From Marvania coccoides (Eukaryota; Chlorophyta; Trebouxiophyceae; Chlorellales; Chlorellaceae): 64,000 nt of DNA. The stretch is from contig OY978098.1 in assembly GCA_963854735.1 (NCBI GenBank), forward strand, positions 1,930,001 through 1,994,000, given 5' to 3'. Made by a program: the position numbers and the translations under genes. Below are positions 11,303-21,906 of this stretch, piece by piece. The notes under the pieces are model-generated. The model was not told where the DNA came from. It saw nothing but the letters and a program-made list of their open reading frames with translations, and searched no databases. Each line of letters starts with the position of its first letter. Within the stretch, counting starts at the first letter, position 1.

Positions 11303-12322
11303 ATGTCAAAAATGGCATGTTTCCGGGCCATGCCAGGCAGCAAGATCACGCCCGGAGTGCGGTCGTTCTATTCGCCATCATCGGCGATTTCAATCTTTAG
11401 CCGCGGGCACGCACAGCCCGCGCACGGCTTCTTCGCCAAATGCGCTGCCGAACATGAACCCAGGGAGCCGATAAGCGTCGATGAGGACGCCCGTATTCAA
11501 TCCAACCTTGAGCTTCCAACCCAGGGCGACAGCGTCGTCGCTGGCCTTGACCCCATCGACTACATCAACAAGCAGCTGCAGGACATCTTGAAACCACCCT
11601 CTACCGACTACCTGGCGGTAAGAAGAGATGGCGAATACACATCTGCTAAATGAGTCATTTTTCAATAGGAGAAAATGTCTCTTACCCGCTCACCCTCGAT
11701 TGCTTGGCCTTTTTCGTGGCCTGCAGGAGTTTCTCGCAATTCAAAGCAATACCCCTCGAACCATCGGGTTCTTCGGCACGCGCAACATGGGGTTTATGCA
11801 CCAACAGCTCATCGAGGTTCTATCGTACGCAATGGTGCTGACGGTGAGACAGATAGATGCATGGCGTTTAGATGCAGTGCAGTACAACACAATTCAAGAC
11901 CCTCCCTCCACCTTCTCTCCTTTTCTTACCATTCTCATTTCTATTTATTTTGACATTTTACGGCGCTGTCGCTGCAGGGCAACCATGTGTACACGTCTGG
12001 AGCCACCGGAACCAATGCAGCGGTGATTCGCGGGGCGCTGCGGGCCGAAAACGCCGACCTTTTGACCGTGGTGCTGCCCCAGAGCAGGAGCATGCAGCCG
12101 CAGGAGAGCCAGGAGCTGCTGCAGGCGGTGGCCAACGTGATTGAGATGCCGCAGAACGACGAGCTGCCACTGCTGGAGGCCTCGCGCATCTGCAACCGCG
12201 ACATCACCCAGAGGGTGCAGCAGGTCATCTGCTTCGCCTTCCACGACTCGAACTTGCTGCTGGAGACGTGCCAAGAGGCGAGGGAAGAAAGAAAAATTGT
12301 GACATTGTTTTACTTAGATTAA
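11303..12322 (+). CDS. Conserved plastid/cyanobacterial Rossmann-like (SLOG/DprA-like) protein
   Basis: Three exons (11303-11617, 11727-11843, 11978-12322), all in phase 0, give 258 residues. The first about 55 residues look like a transit peptide. The core has GFFGTRNMGFMHQQLIEVL, then GNHVYTSGATGTNAAVIRGA and a C-terminal VQQVICFAFHDSNLLLETCQ. This pattern is shared by plant plastid proteins and cyanobacteria, and it resembles the nucleotide-binding SLOG/DprA fold with glycine-rich loops. I know of no firm biochemical role. The C-terminal KIVTLFYLD, followed directly by the stop codon, is typical of the family. Confidence 0.78.
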
Positions 12323-12961
12323 TATATATATCAACTGAGATATGTGTGGTATTGAAAAGATAACCAAATGTAAAGGCTGGCACACAGCAGCTGGTGCACA
12401 AAGCCTGCCTAAAGGGAAGCAAGCTTGGAAAGCCGGGGGCTTATTTTACCATCATGACCTGTCATCCCCACTGGGGTTGTGTAGTGTCGCTGTTCACCTG
12501 TATAATGGACCATGCAGGTGGTGCAGGCAGCAACAGGAAAGCAGGTAAAGCTAGAGGAGTTACCAGCCAGCTGCTGTACTGCCACACAAAAAACTGAAGC
12601 AAACAACCAAAAAAACAAGAGACGTTCGAGAACAAATATTTGAAGTTTCAAAAGTGAATTTGTCCTTTTCTTCTAAAAATAAAAAAAGAGTAGAAGCATA
12701 AAGCTCTCTAAAGCTACAGCGTTGGGCCAAGGTGCGTTTTGCGCATCGGGTTTAAATCTTTTGGGTGTATGTGGACTCCCTCCACCCCTCGACGTGAACA
12801 CGAATCAACTGGACGCAGCATAAATTAAGGAGGCGTCTTACGGCGCGCGACGCGGAGAAGGGGGATTTTCAAAGACATTATTTTCCCGAAATTTCTTCTG
12901 AAATATTCGTATTTTTGCAGCTGTGAAGACAAGAGGAGTGGCCACACGGTCATACCCGACC
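12323..12961 (+). other. Upstream region of DGD1 with a likely 5' UTR intron
   Basis: This stretch holds the 3' UTR of the preceding gene (TGTAA at 12369-12373) and the DGD1 leader. A strong acceptor (TATTTTTGCAG, ending at 12920) lies 41 bases before the DGD1 ATG, which suggests a non-coding first exon upstream. An 80-codon minus-strand ORF at 12409-12651 has no recognisable features. Confidence 0.4.
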
Positions 12962-15545
12962 ATGGGCGATTCCGGCCCCGCCCGGACGTCGTCTAACCGC
13001 AGCTGGGCCATCCAGCTGTCTGGCGGCGATGGCACCAATTCCCTCTCATCTTTTCAGAGGGTCTCCAGCACGCTGCAGGACGTGAAACGCAACAGCGAGA
13101 CGCTGTTGACGACGGCGCAGAGCCAGCTCGAAAAACTGAAGACGGACGAGCTGCTGGCGCGGCTGGGCAAGGTTGACGCCAACCGGAAGCAGCTGCTGAG
13201 GAAATCTGCCAGCGAGGCCAACCTGCGGAGGCCGCGGGTGTCGCGCGCGGTGCCCTCATCTTCCGGTCAGCCGCCCTCCTCCCTGGCCGACCGCTTCGAC
13301 TGGCTGGGCATGTTTAATGAGAAGATCAACCAAGCGAGGGACGCCAACCGGGCAAAGTTCCAGCTACCCATTCGCGAATCTTTTGAGCAGCGGGTGAGTG
13401 GTTGCAGTAGTATTTGTTGTTGTTTTATATTGAGAATGAATTCAAGAACACAAACTTACCTTTCAGCCCTTAAAACTTTTTATTAATTTTATTTTTCACC
13501 ACCGTGCTGTGCTGCAGGCCAAACACCTCATCCACAGCGCCTCAAGCGTCAGCCTGGAGCGCGTGGCCACGCAGCTGATGGAGAAGCCGCGGGAGGCGCT
13601 GACCACCGCCCAGCAGACGCTGTCCACGTGCCAGCAGAACCTGCAGGCACTGCACCTCACGCTGCAGCAGAGCCTGTCAGAAAAGAAGTCGGGGCTGGAG
13701 CAGCGGCTGCAGGCGCTGGGGGAGCCCGGGTCGCCGAGCTCCAGCGGCTCCCGCCTCGCAGCCCTGCTGTCGCACGCCAGCCAGCGCGGAGGGCTGGGAC
13801 TGGACGGTGCTGCCACCGCCGCCCCGCCTTCTGGCGATTGCGGCAGTCCCCCCTCTGCCTGGGACAGCTCCCAGTCGCTGCCCGCGTACCTGCAGTCGCT
13901 GGTGCGGAGGGGGGGCGTGGAGTCGCTGCCAGCAGAGGGGCAGAGCGGCGGAGAAGACGACGAAGCTGGCAGCCCTGGGCGGCAGCAGCTGAGCAGCGAG
14001 GCAGGCGGTGGTGGTGACAAGCGGCCGCTGGGGCCCTTCCAGAAGCAGGCAGCCAGCCGACGGCAGAAGGAGAAGCGGCAGCCGGTGAAGAGCAGCTTGC
14101 GGGAGGACGGGCGGCAGGTGACGATCGTGACCACCGCGGCCCTGCCGTGGATGACGGGCACAGCCGTGAATCCGCTGCTGCGGGCGGCCTACCTGGCACG
14201 CGACGGCACCCGCTCTGTGACCCTCATGATCCCGTGGCTGGCCAAGTCCGACCAGGAGCGCGTCTTCCCCAACAACATCACCTTTGAGTCACCCGCCGAG
14301 CAGGAGACCTACATCCGGGGGTGGGTGCAGCAGCGCACCGGGTTTGACTCGGACTTCGCTGTCACCTTCTACCCTGGCCGCTACGCCGCCGAGAAGTGCT
14401 CGATTCTGCCGGTGGGAGACCCCACCGCATACGTGCCCGACTCCGCCGCCGATGTTGCCATTCTGGAGGAGCCAGAGCACCTGACGTGGTACCACCACGG
14501 CAAGCGATGGACGGACAAGTTTGAGCACGTGGTGGGGGTGGTGCACACCAACTACCTGGACTACGCGCGGCGGGAGGACGGTGGGGCTACGAAAGAGACG
14601 CTGCTGCGCCACATCAACGCCTGGGTGACCCGCATCCACTGCCACAAGGTCATCAAACTCAGCGACGCGGTGCAGGATCTCCCCCGTCAGACCACCGAGT
14701 TCGTGCACGGCGTGGCGGAGTCGTTCTTGAAGGTGGGGGAGGCAAAGGCGGTGGCGCCTGCAGACGGCGGCCCGCGCTTCTCCCGCGGCGCCTACTTCCT
14801 GGGCAAGTGCGTGTGGGCCAAGGGGTACACCGAGCTGCTGGACCTGCTGACCAAGCAGCACCAGGAGTCGCCGCAGGCACCGGTCCCAGTGGACTGCTAC
14901 GGCGTGGGCGAGGATCTGGACGCCGTAAAGCACGAGGCGGAGCGGCGGCGGCTGGCGGTGCAGTTCCACGGCGCCAAGGACCACTTGGACGCGAGCATGC
15001 ACGAGTACCGGGTGTTCATCAACCCCTCTATGTCCGACGTTGTCGCCACCACCACGGCAGAGGCGCTGGCGATGGGCAAGTGGGTGGTGTGCGCCGACCA
15101 CCCCTCCAACCACTTTTTCTCGCAATTCAATAACTGCCTGGTGTACAAGACTCCCGAAGAGTTTGTTGCGCACGTGCAGCACGCCCTGGCCACCGAGCCG
15201 GCGCCGATCTCGCCCGAAGACAAGACCCGGCTGACGTGGGAGGCAGCCACCGAGCGCTTCCTGGACGTGGCGGAACTCACGGAGCGCGACCTGGCGGTGG
15301 GCGGCGGGCTGACTGCGGCCGTGGACTCTGCGGCTTCGCTGACGCACAAAGCGCTCTGCGGGGTGGAGCCGCTGCGGCAGATGGTAGGGGCGGGTGCCAA
15401 CACACGAGACAATCCGCCCACGCTGCTGGACTTCCAGCCTGAGTTGAGCGACGTGGGGGGTTTCTTTGACGACAAGAAACGAGGGGCAGCGTATTCCCAG
15501 GCCAAGGCAGCGGCGAAGCCGGTGGTTGCGCAGCGGAGCACTTGA
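12962..15545 (+). CDS. DGD1: Digalactosyldiacylglycerol synthase
   Basis: Two exons (12962-13393 and 13518-15545) give 819 residues. The N-terminal about 380 residues are low-complexity and helical, in the place of the DGD1 N-terminal extension. The GT-B catalytic part starts at about residue 385 with RQVTIVTTAALPWMTGTAVN and contains DVAILEEPEHLTWYHHGKRW, VHTNYLDYARR, GAYFLGKCVWAKGYTELLDL and the GT4 signature EALAMGKWVVCADHPSN. The enzyme adds galactose from UDP-Gal to monogalactosyldiacylglycerol in the plastid envelope, making the main bilayer lipid of thylakoids. Similarity to plant DGD1 is very strong. The N-terminal part is poorly conserved, so the exact start is less certain. Confidence 0.95.
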
Positions 15546-15893
15546 AAGCAAAGAGTGGCTATCGTTTTTTTTTTTTTTTTTTGCGTATAAATGAACTTAT
15601 ATTTTATTTTCCTTTGGCGTCGGCATAAAAAATTATTATAGTTATGGCAGAGCAGATTGATCACACTTTTGAATGGCTATTTTAGAATGTCTCGATTTGA
15701 TTTTACGGACGATATGACTTGAATTTCACCGTGTACCTTCTATGAAATCGCTCCCCGATGACGAACCCATCTTTTTTTCCTTTCGTATTATGTCGAAATT
15801 CGTTTCACTAGGCATTGTTTTTGTTGCACTGTTAGGGTTGTTTTGTCAAGTTGCGTGTATAATAGTTTGATGGAAATTACAATGGAGGAGGTG
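15546..15893. other. Convergent 3' spacer, DGD1 and OS-9
   Basis: Contains a T18 run (15565-15582) just after the DGD1 stop and a minus-strand UGUAA (15881-15877) that begins 12 bases past the OS-9 stop. No gene is seen. Confidence 0.5.
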
Positions 15894-17144
15894 TCAAAGC
15901 TCGTCGTTATTGTTATTATTGTTATTATTCAGCTCAATCTTCACCCCCAAATCGCCGTCTCCATCCTCTACACCAGCTCCTGCAGCGGTAGTACTATTTT
16001 CCTGCACGGCCTCTTCGCTCCCACTACCAACACCGCCAATGCTGTCACCGAGCAATTCAAGTTTTTCATGCTGTTGCTGCTGCTCCGCTTCCGCTTCTTC
16101 GCTCTTCCGCTTGGGCATGGCCTGCCCGCTGGCGCCCACAAATTCATCCACGGGGTAGCATGCGATGGGCACCACCCTCTGCGGCGTTTCCTGAAACGCA
16201 GGGTGCTTGCACAGGCGTGGCGTTGACAGCGTAAACACGTAGGAACAGCTGCTGGGCTCCCGCACCTCCGTGATCACCGTCTGCCCGCCTCGCCCGCACA
16301 CGTACCGCACCTCCACCGACCGGTTGGCCCCAGTCACTTCGCAGGCCGCGCCCCCCAGGTACGCCTGCATCACATACTTGACTTCTGCCCCCACTGCTGA
16401 GTCCACGGAAGGGCTCGCCATGTCACTGTCTGCCGCACTGTAGTTGCCCAGAAAGTAGCTGTCCATCACCTTGCCGCCCTCGGAGTGGTACTGCCTCGCT
16501 GCTTTCTTATAGCAGAATTCGTACGTCCACCAGTCCTCAACTCTGTAGGCACACCACTCGCCCAGGTCGTCCATCAGCTCCTCGGGGGTCTTCTCTTGGA
16601 ACAGCCCAGAAGCAGCGGCGGGTACCTGAGAATCATAGGTTGAAAATGGGTTTAACTAAGTGAAGGAAAAAAAAAGCAGCGGGATTTTTCGGTTTAAAAT
16701 AAGAATGTGGAGAGAAAGAACACAAATACTATCTGAGAGAGAGCAAGAGAAAATACTTACTGTACTGCTGCTGCTGCTGCTGGTGGTGGTGGTGGTGGCA
16801 TCTGCTGCGCCATCCCTGGCTGGCAGGAAGCATGTAAATTTTGTGCCGTTGGCGGAGACGATATGAAAAGGCCTCCCTGTGGGCTCTTCCGGCATGGCTA
16901 CACGGTTCAAGGGCAAGTCCAAGATCAATTCGTTTGCTGGCTTGCGCAGACATGTGGAATACAATGAGGATGAAGCGAAAAACGAACCTGTTTTTGAGAT
17001 GCCAACAACATAGGTGCCCGAGCCATCACTGTCATCCTGGAGGCTGAACGAAGGCGGCAACGCGCTGTTCAGCTCGACAACTTTGACCGCCCCCTGGGCC
17101 TGCCCCACCGCGAGGACCGCAAAGCATATCATGCTCAAGATCAT
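15894..17144 (-). CDS. OS9: OS-9/Yos9-type ER lectin (MRH domain) with C-terminal NDEL
   Basis: Exons 17144-16761 and 16625-15894 give about 371 residues. The first 18 residues are a signal peptide (MILSMICFAVLAVGQAQG). The MRH domain carries EWCAYRVEDWWTYEFCYKKA, RQYHSEG, CEVTGANRSVEVRYVC and SCSYVFTLSTPRLCKHP, all hallmarks of OS-9. The protein ends in an acidic low-complexity tail, eight Asn, and DEL, so the last four residues are NDEL, a KDEL-like ER retrieval signal. OS-9 binds trimmed mannose on misfolded glycoproteins and passes them to the Hrd1 ERAD ligase. A further small intron between about 16989 and 16940 is possible, since in-frame splice sites exist. Confidence 0.9.
15900..15923 (-). 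repeat. AAT/AAC microsatellite encoding Asn8 next to the ER signal
   Basis: Eight Asn codons (AAT and AAC mixed) directly precede the GAC GAG CTT TGA end of the OS-9 gene. The last Asn of the run is the first residue of NDEL. Confidence 0.8.
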
Positions 17145-17427
17145 TTTTTTAGATTTTTTTTCAAGCAAGAGAGGCCCCCGCTGCCGCGCGACCTGTGTTG
17201 TGACGATCACAGGTTTAGGATCCGCGGGGTCTGATGGGTTAATTTCATTACATTTGAGTATTTTTCGGTAGAAAGATGCAGAGAGGCGAAAATGGGCCAC
17301 GGAAAATGAAGCAGACGCTGCATAAAGTTTTATTTTTTAACAACCCCAAATTTGCTTCGGGCTCATCCTGCCCAACTCAACCCGTGGCACATTCTCGACA
17401 AAGCTCAGCAGGCAGAAAAATATAATA

Positions 17428-18732
17428 ATGAAGACGATTGTGTTCTCTGCCGCGCCCGTCAGGGCCGCAGGCTGCTCCCAGAAAGCTTGCGCGGCGTTCA
17501 AGAGCATTCGTGTGCCCACAAACAGCAGTTTCACTGGAAAAAGGCTGGCTCACAGCGCCGAAGGTGGGTGCAAGTCTCCTCTCTCTAGCAGCCCAATTTT
17601 TGGCGTTTAAACCACAAACCACCTCATTTTTCGCACCCATTTAATCCATCTTTTTGTTCCACCCCCCCCCCCCACAGCCTCCCTGGCCGCTCCCTCCCCC
17701 TCCCAACTGGGTCGCCGCTGTGCGGTGGTCGCCTCTGCCGCCGATGCCGTTGCCAAGACCTCCGGCACCCCCGTCCCCAAGAACTCCATCCTAGTGATCG
17801 GCGGCACAGGCACGCTGGGCCGCCAGGTGGTGCGTCGCGCCCTGGACGAGGGCTACGAGGTGCGCTGCATCGTGCGCCCTCGTATGAACCCGGCAGACTT
17901 CCTGCGCGACTGGGGGGCCACCACCGTGCAGGCCGACCTCACCGACCCTACCTCCCTCCCCGCCGCGCTTGTGGGCGTGCACACCATCATTGACTGCTCC
18001 ACCGCCCGCCCCGAGGAGTCCGCCGACAAGATCGACTGGGAGGGCAAGGTGGCGCTGATCCAGAGCGCGCAGGCCATGGGCATCCAGCGCTTCGTGTTCT
18101 TCTCCATCCTCAACTGCGACCGCCACCCCGAGGTCCCCCTCATGAACATCAAGCGCTGCACCGAGCAGTACCTGGAGGCGTCCGGCTTGGACTACACCGT
18201 GTTCCGGCTGTGCGGCTTCATGCAGGCCATCATCGGCAACTACGCGGTGCCAGTGCTGGAGGAGAAGCCTGTGTGGGGCACCTCCGACCAGAGCAAGACC
18301 GCCTACATGGACACGCAGGACGTGGCGAGGGTGGTCATGGCGTCGCTTCGCAGCGAGGAGACCTCCAGGAAGACGCTGCCGCTGGCGGGGCCCAAGGCGT
18401 ACACCACGCAGGAGGTGATTGCGATGTGCGAGAAGCTGGCGGACTGCGACGCGGAGGTGAGGGAGGTTCCCGTGTGGGTGCTCAAGGCAACCCGGGCAGC
18501 GCTGCGCTCGTTTCAGTGGGCCACCGACGCCGCGGACCGCCTGGCGTTTGCGGACCTGCTGGCCACGGGCGAGAACTTTGACGCCCCCATGGAGGAGACC
18601 TACCGCCTGCTGGGCGTGGACCCGGCGTCCATCAACACCCTGGAGTCGTACCTGGAGGAGTACTTTACGCAAATCTTGAAGAAGCTGAAGGAGGTGGGCG
18701 CCACCAGCAAGCAGACCAACTTCTACGTCTAA
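17428..18732 (+). CDS. HCF244: PSII assembly factor HCF244 / Ycf39
   Basis: Two exons (17428-17563 and 17678-18732) give 396 residues. A Ser/Ala/Arg-rich transit peptide of about 65 residues is followed by an atypical SDR (NmrA-like) domain. It contains the nucleotide loop ILVIGGTGTLGRQVVRRALD, then VRCIVRPRMNPADFLRDWGA and FVFFSILNCDRHPEVPLM, all characteristic of HCF244/Ycf39. With HCF173, HCF244 promotes psbA translation and early D1 assembly, and cyanobacterial Ycf39 binds chlorophyll-delivering complexes. The acceptor before exon 2 is preceded by a C12 run. Confidence 0.94.
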
Positions 18733-19011
18733 ATTTTACTCTTACGAGAAGAGAGAGAACGCAGCATTATTTTTTTTAATTATTTTCCGTTTCGTTTGTA
18801 GCAAAAACTATGATTTATTCATTATGCCCCTTGAATTTTTACCCCCAACGAGTTTTACACAAAATTTCATTTTTCCCGTTCCTTTTTTTAAACGACGCTT
18901 TTGTTTTGGGAAGAAGATTTTCATATTCGTATTGAACAAAAAAGTATAGAACACATAAATTCTTGGCGTTGTAATTCAATTAGGCCGTTCAACCCTCAGC
19001 TGTCAGCATCG

Positions 19012-20691
19012 TCACCTAGCAGCAGCGTGCATCTGGGCATTACTAGGCAGGGGAATGGTGCTCTTGCTGACTGGCACCTGCCACCCCTGGCTCTCCAGCT
19101 TCCGTCTGAACAGAGTGGGGTAACGCTTCTCCTCGTCGGTGCGGTCGTCATCCAGCACCGTGGGCTTGTCCGCCAGCAGCAGCGGCTCGCGGAAGTTCTT
19201 GTTCAGCCAGGGCGTGGGTACCAGCCGCCCCGCGCACATTGCAGGCAGCAGCTGGGCCCAGGTGCCTGCCCCCAGCGTTGCCTCCACCTCATCCCTCACC
19301 CCCTGGCACATCACCGCGCGGCGGTACCCCTGCAGAGACCCCAGTTCCAGCTGCGAAATCTCGGTGCCTTTGCCGATCCACAGCAGCCACAGCCGCAGCG
19401 CTGCCGTGCCCACCACATCACCGACCCGCTCCTCCAGCACACGCGACAGGCGCAGGGGGGCGGCCTCTGGAGCGGGCGCGCGGACGCCAGGATACATAAC
19501 AAAGCGCAGGGCCATGCTCTCGGCAGTCAAATCCTGCTGGTGGGCAAACCAGTAGGCGGGAATGTGTAATACATTGCCGGGGCGGAGCACTGCCACCACG
19601 CCGCGCACGCCGGTGCAGCCCGGCCAGGTGGAGGGGTCCAGAGACTCTAGGTCCACCATGGAGTAGCGGTCGTACGGGTGGGCGGTGGGGAACGGGAACA
19701 TGCCTTGAAATGCTTGGTCGGGGGGGATGAGCAGCACACGCCGGCGGCCGCACACCTGCACCAACAGCTCATCATGGGGGGAGTACCGCGCGGGCTGCAG
19801 ACCTCCGGCGGTGCCCGCTTCCAGGTCCACGCGGAGCACCGGGCCGAAGCCTTGGCTCTGGCGCAGGGCAGCGATCCACTCCCAACTGATGCCAGCGTGC
19901 AGGGCAGCCGCAGGGCCAGCCATGGGGCCTTTTACGGGGGAGCAGGCGTGGGTGGGCGACCCCGCAGGAGCAGGCACCACTTTCACCACTTTTAGCACTG
20001 TGCTCTTCAACATAACTCGCCTTGCGTCCCATCGACGAGCGCACTCAACAAACTCCCGCACCGTCATGCTCAGTCGCTGGGTCTCGGGCTCCCTCACGTG
20101 GTACGAGCTGACCGCCAAATTTTTAGAGGCGTCGCACTCGACGAAACGGTGCTGGTGGCGGTCGGAGCACAGCACCTCGACTTCGTCCGCGGAGCTGGGA
20201 CGTGCTGTGGTGGGCTGCGGGGCGGCAGCAGCCAGGGAGTCCATAGTCCACGCAGATAGGGTCTTGGAGAGCACGGGGGCATCCCGTATGAGCACCGGCT
20301 TCTTGTCGTAGATCATTTGGGTGGCTTTGTACGTGTTCTGCGGGGAGTCCAGCGACAAGTAGGCTGCCCAGCCGTCCACCAAGCGAGAGTCGTAGCGCGG
20401 CGTGGGGTCATCTTCGCACTCCCCATGCTCAGCATCGCTGCAAATATTTTTTATTGAACACAATTGTTTGATCTTTCTCCTGGAATTTCGAAAGAGGAAA
20501 AAAACTTTGGCTCACCTGTGCGACACTGCTCGCAATTTTGGCACCGCATTGGCTGCTGCCTGGATGCTGGAGGCTGTTACCCTCCCTTTGCCTCGCTTAC
20601 TCTGCTGCCACTTGTCTTGCTTTTTTTCGTCATCTCTCAACACTGCATCTTGTTGGGCGGCAGAAAGGCCTGGATGGCGCTCGGCGCCCAT
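19012..20691 (-). CDS. FIH/JmjC-like cupin protein lacking the iron ligands
   Basis: Two exons (20691-20516 and 20437-19012) give 533 residues. After a Lys/Arg-rich N-terminus, residues about 80-375 form a JmjC/cupin-8 domain with the FIH-type block PPDQAFQGMFPFPTAHPYDR and GNVLHIPAYWFAHQ. Aligned by eye to FIH, the HxD pair that binds iron reads Arg276-Tyr-Ser278, and the distal His position is Ala357, followed by a retained His358. The fold therefore seems kept and the metal site lost, suggesting a pseudoenzyme or scaffold rather than a hydroxylase or demethylase. The C-terminal about 150 residues are unassigned. Confidence 0.8.
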
Positions 20692-20968
20692 TGCAGAGAT
20701 TCCAGTAGCGTATATACAATGTATATAACAAAGGAAATGCATCAGAAGGAGTGAGTCCAGCGGGCGAAGAAGGAGTTTGTCAAAGTCAAAGTTTTCTTTC
20801 GGCTTAAAAAATCAAGATTTTTCAGCTGAAATTTCGCTGTAATTGACATTTCAAACCTTTATTTCTGATTGTAATCACATAATTGTGGTCGCAAGGCACG
20901 CGCTGTACCTCAGCAGCTCCTCGAGAACAGCCCCTCTCGTGCGTGATTCTTAATCAAAAACCAAAAAA
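20692..20968. promoter_or_regulatory. Divergent promoter, JmjC-like and membrane-protein genes
   Basis: 277 bases between two outward-pointing start codons. It contains the palindromic-looking CACGCG/CGTGCG surroundings near 20900-20945, but no element I can name with confidence. Confidence 0.4.
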
Positions 20969-21590
20969 ATGCTGGCATCCACGAGCAGCATCGGCCGCCC
21001 AGCATGTTTTATAACGCGTGTAGTTGCAGCACGGCCCCTTCAAACACGTGAGTACCCTTTGAATTTGAAGATATATGGTAGCGAACAGCTCACCCACGCT
21101 CACCCACTCTAGACCCTTTATTTACTTGCAATGCAGCATTAATAGATCGCTAAACTTCTTCCAAACTCTCAACAACTATTGCGCAGGTCGTTCGGCGCTT
21201 GCCCGTGCTGAGAAGGCGCCGCAGGAGTCTCCCAACGCCCAGGAGGTCGACGAGGAGGCGAGGCTGGAAGCTCTGGAGGCGTCAATGCGGGCGAGGAAAG
21301 GCAGACCTGACAGGAACACGACTCGGAGCTCTAGAGCTAGCTTAGAGGCAAGCGAAGAGTTTGCGGAGTGGAAGGAGGGGGCGCTGTTTCCCGAGGGATG
21401 GGAGCAGATGAACCCGCTGCAGAAGGCCAACGAGCTGTACATGGGCAGGCGTGGGTTCCTGTTCTGGACCACCAAGCTGGCGGTGGGCGGTGTGATTGGT
21501 TTGGCGGCTCTGTGGGTTCTGTTCCGCTTCGTGGGTCCCGCGCTGAACTTGTATCAGCTCGCAAACGACATCAACACACCAAACTTTTGA
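20969..21590 (+). CDS. Small plastid-targeted single-pass membrane protein, function unknown
   Basis: Two exons (20969-21047 and 21187-21590) give 160 residues. The N-terminus (MLASTSSIGRPACF...) resembles a transit peptide. A charged middle section is followed by GWEQMNPLQKANELYMGRRG, one transmembrane segment (about residues 115-145, VGGVIGLAALWVLFRFVGP) and a short tail. The motif of a Tyr-Met-Gly-Arg-Arg-Gly turn before a tail-proximal helix looks conserved among plant plastid proteins, but I cannot name the family. Confidence 0.72.
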
Positions 21591-21906
21591 TTTTGCTTGA
21601 ATTTTTAATGCACAGACTGTCAACATTTAGCATTTGATTTGCTTAAAGAAAGAAAAAAAGAAAAAAAAGATCGCCACGTGGGCTACTGTTTCAGTGCATG
21701 AGCGTTTGGCAGGTGCACCGGGGGGAGGGGGAGGGGGGGGGATGCAGCCATGCAGACGGAAGCTTTGATAGCCACGCGCCTTTGAGAACTGCACGTGTGT
21801 GCTGGTTTTTTAGAACAACAGCTGAAATGTCTTTCTTCATGTCAAGACCAACGAAATGCGCCGCCAAACTTCGTCCATTTAAATTTATATTATATTCAAC
21901 AGTAAA
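21591..21906 (+). other. Tandem spacer before the pTAC12-like gene
   Basis: A purine-rich stretch (21650-21672) and a G-rich stretch (21720-21741) lie here. It is probably 3' UTR plus promoter. No gene is seen. Confidence 0.4.

Noticed and set aside
12409..12651. Minus-strand 80-codon ORF with a hydrophobic start, resembling a secreted peptide
   Set aside because: It lies in the DGD1 leader region, has no homology I recognise and no 3' element.
14289..15551. 420-codon ORF antisense to DGD1
   Set aside because: It mirrors the DGD1 exon and arises from the GC-rich third positions. The amino-acid composition (His/Val/Arg/Gln-rich) is typical of shadow frames.
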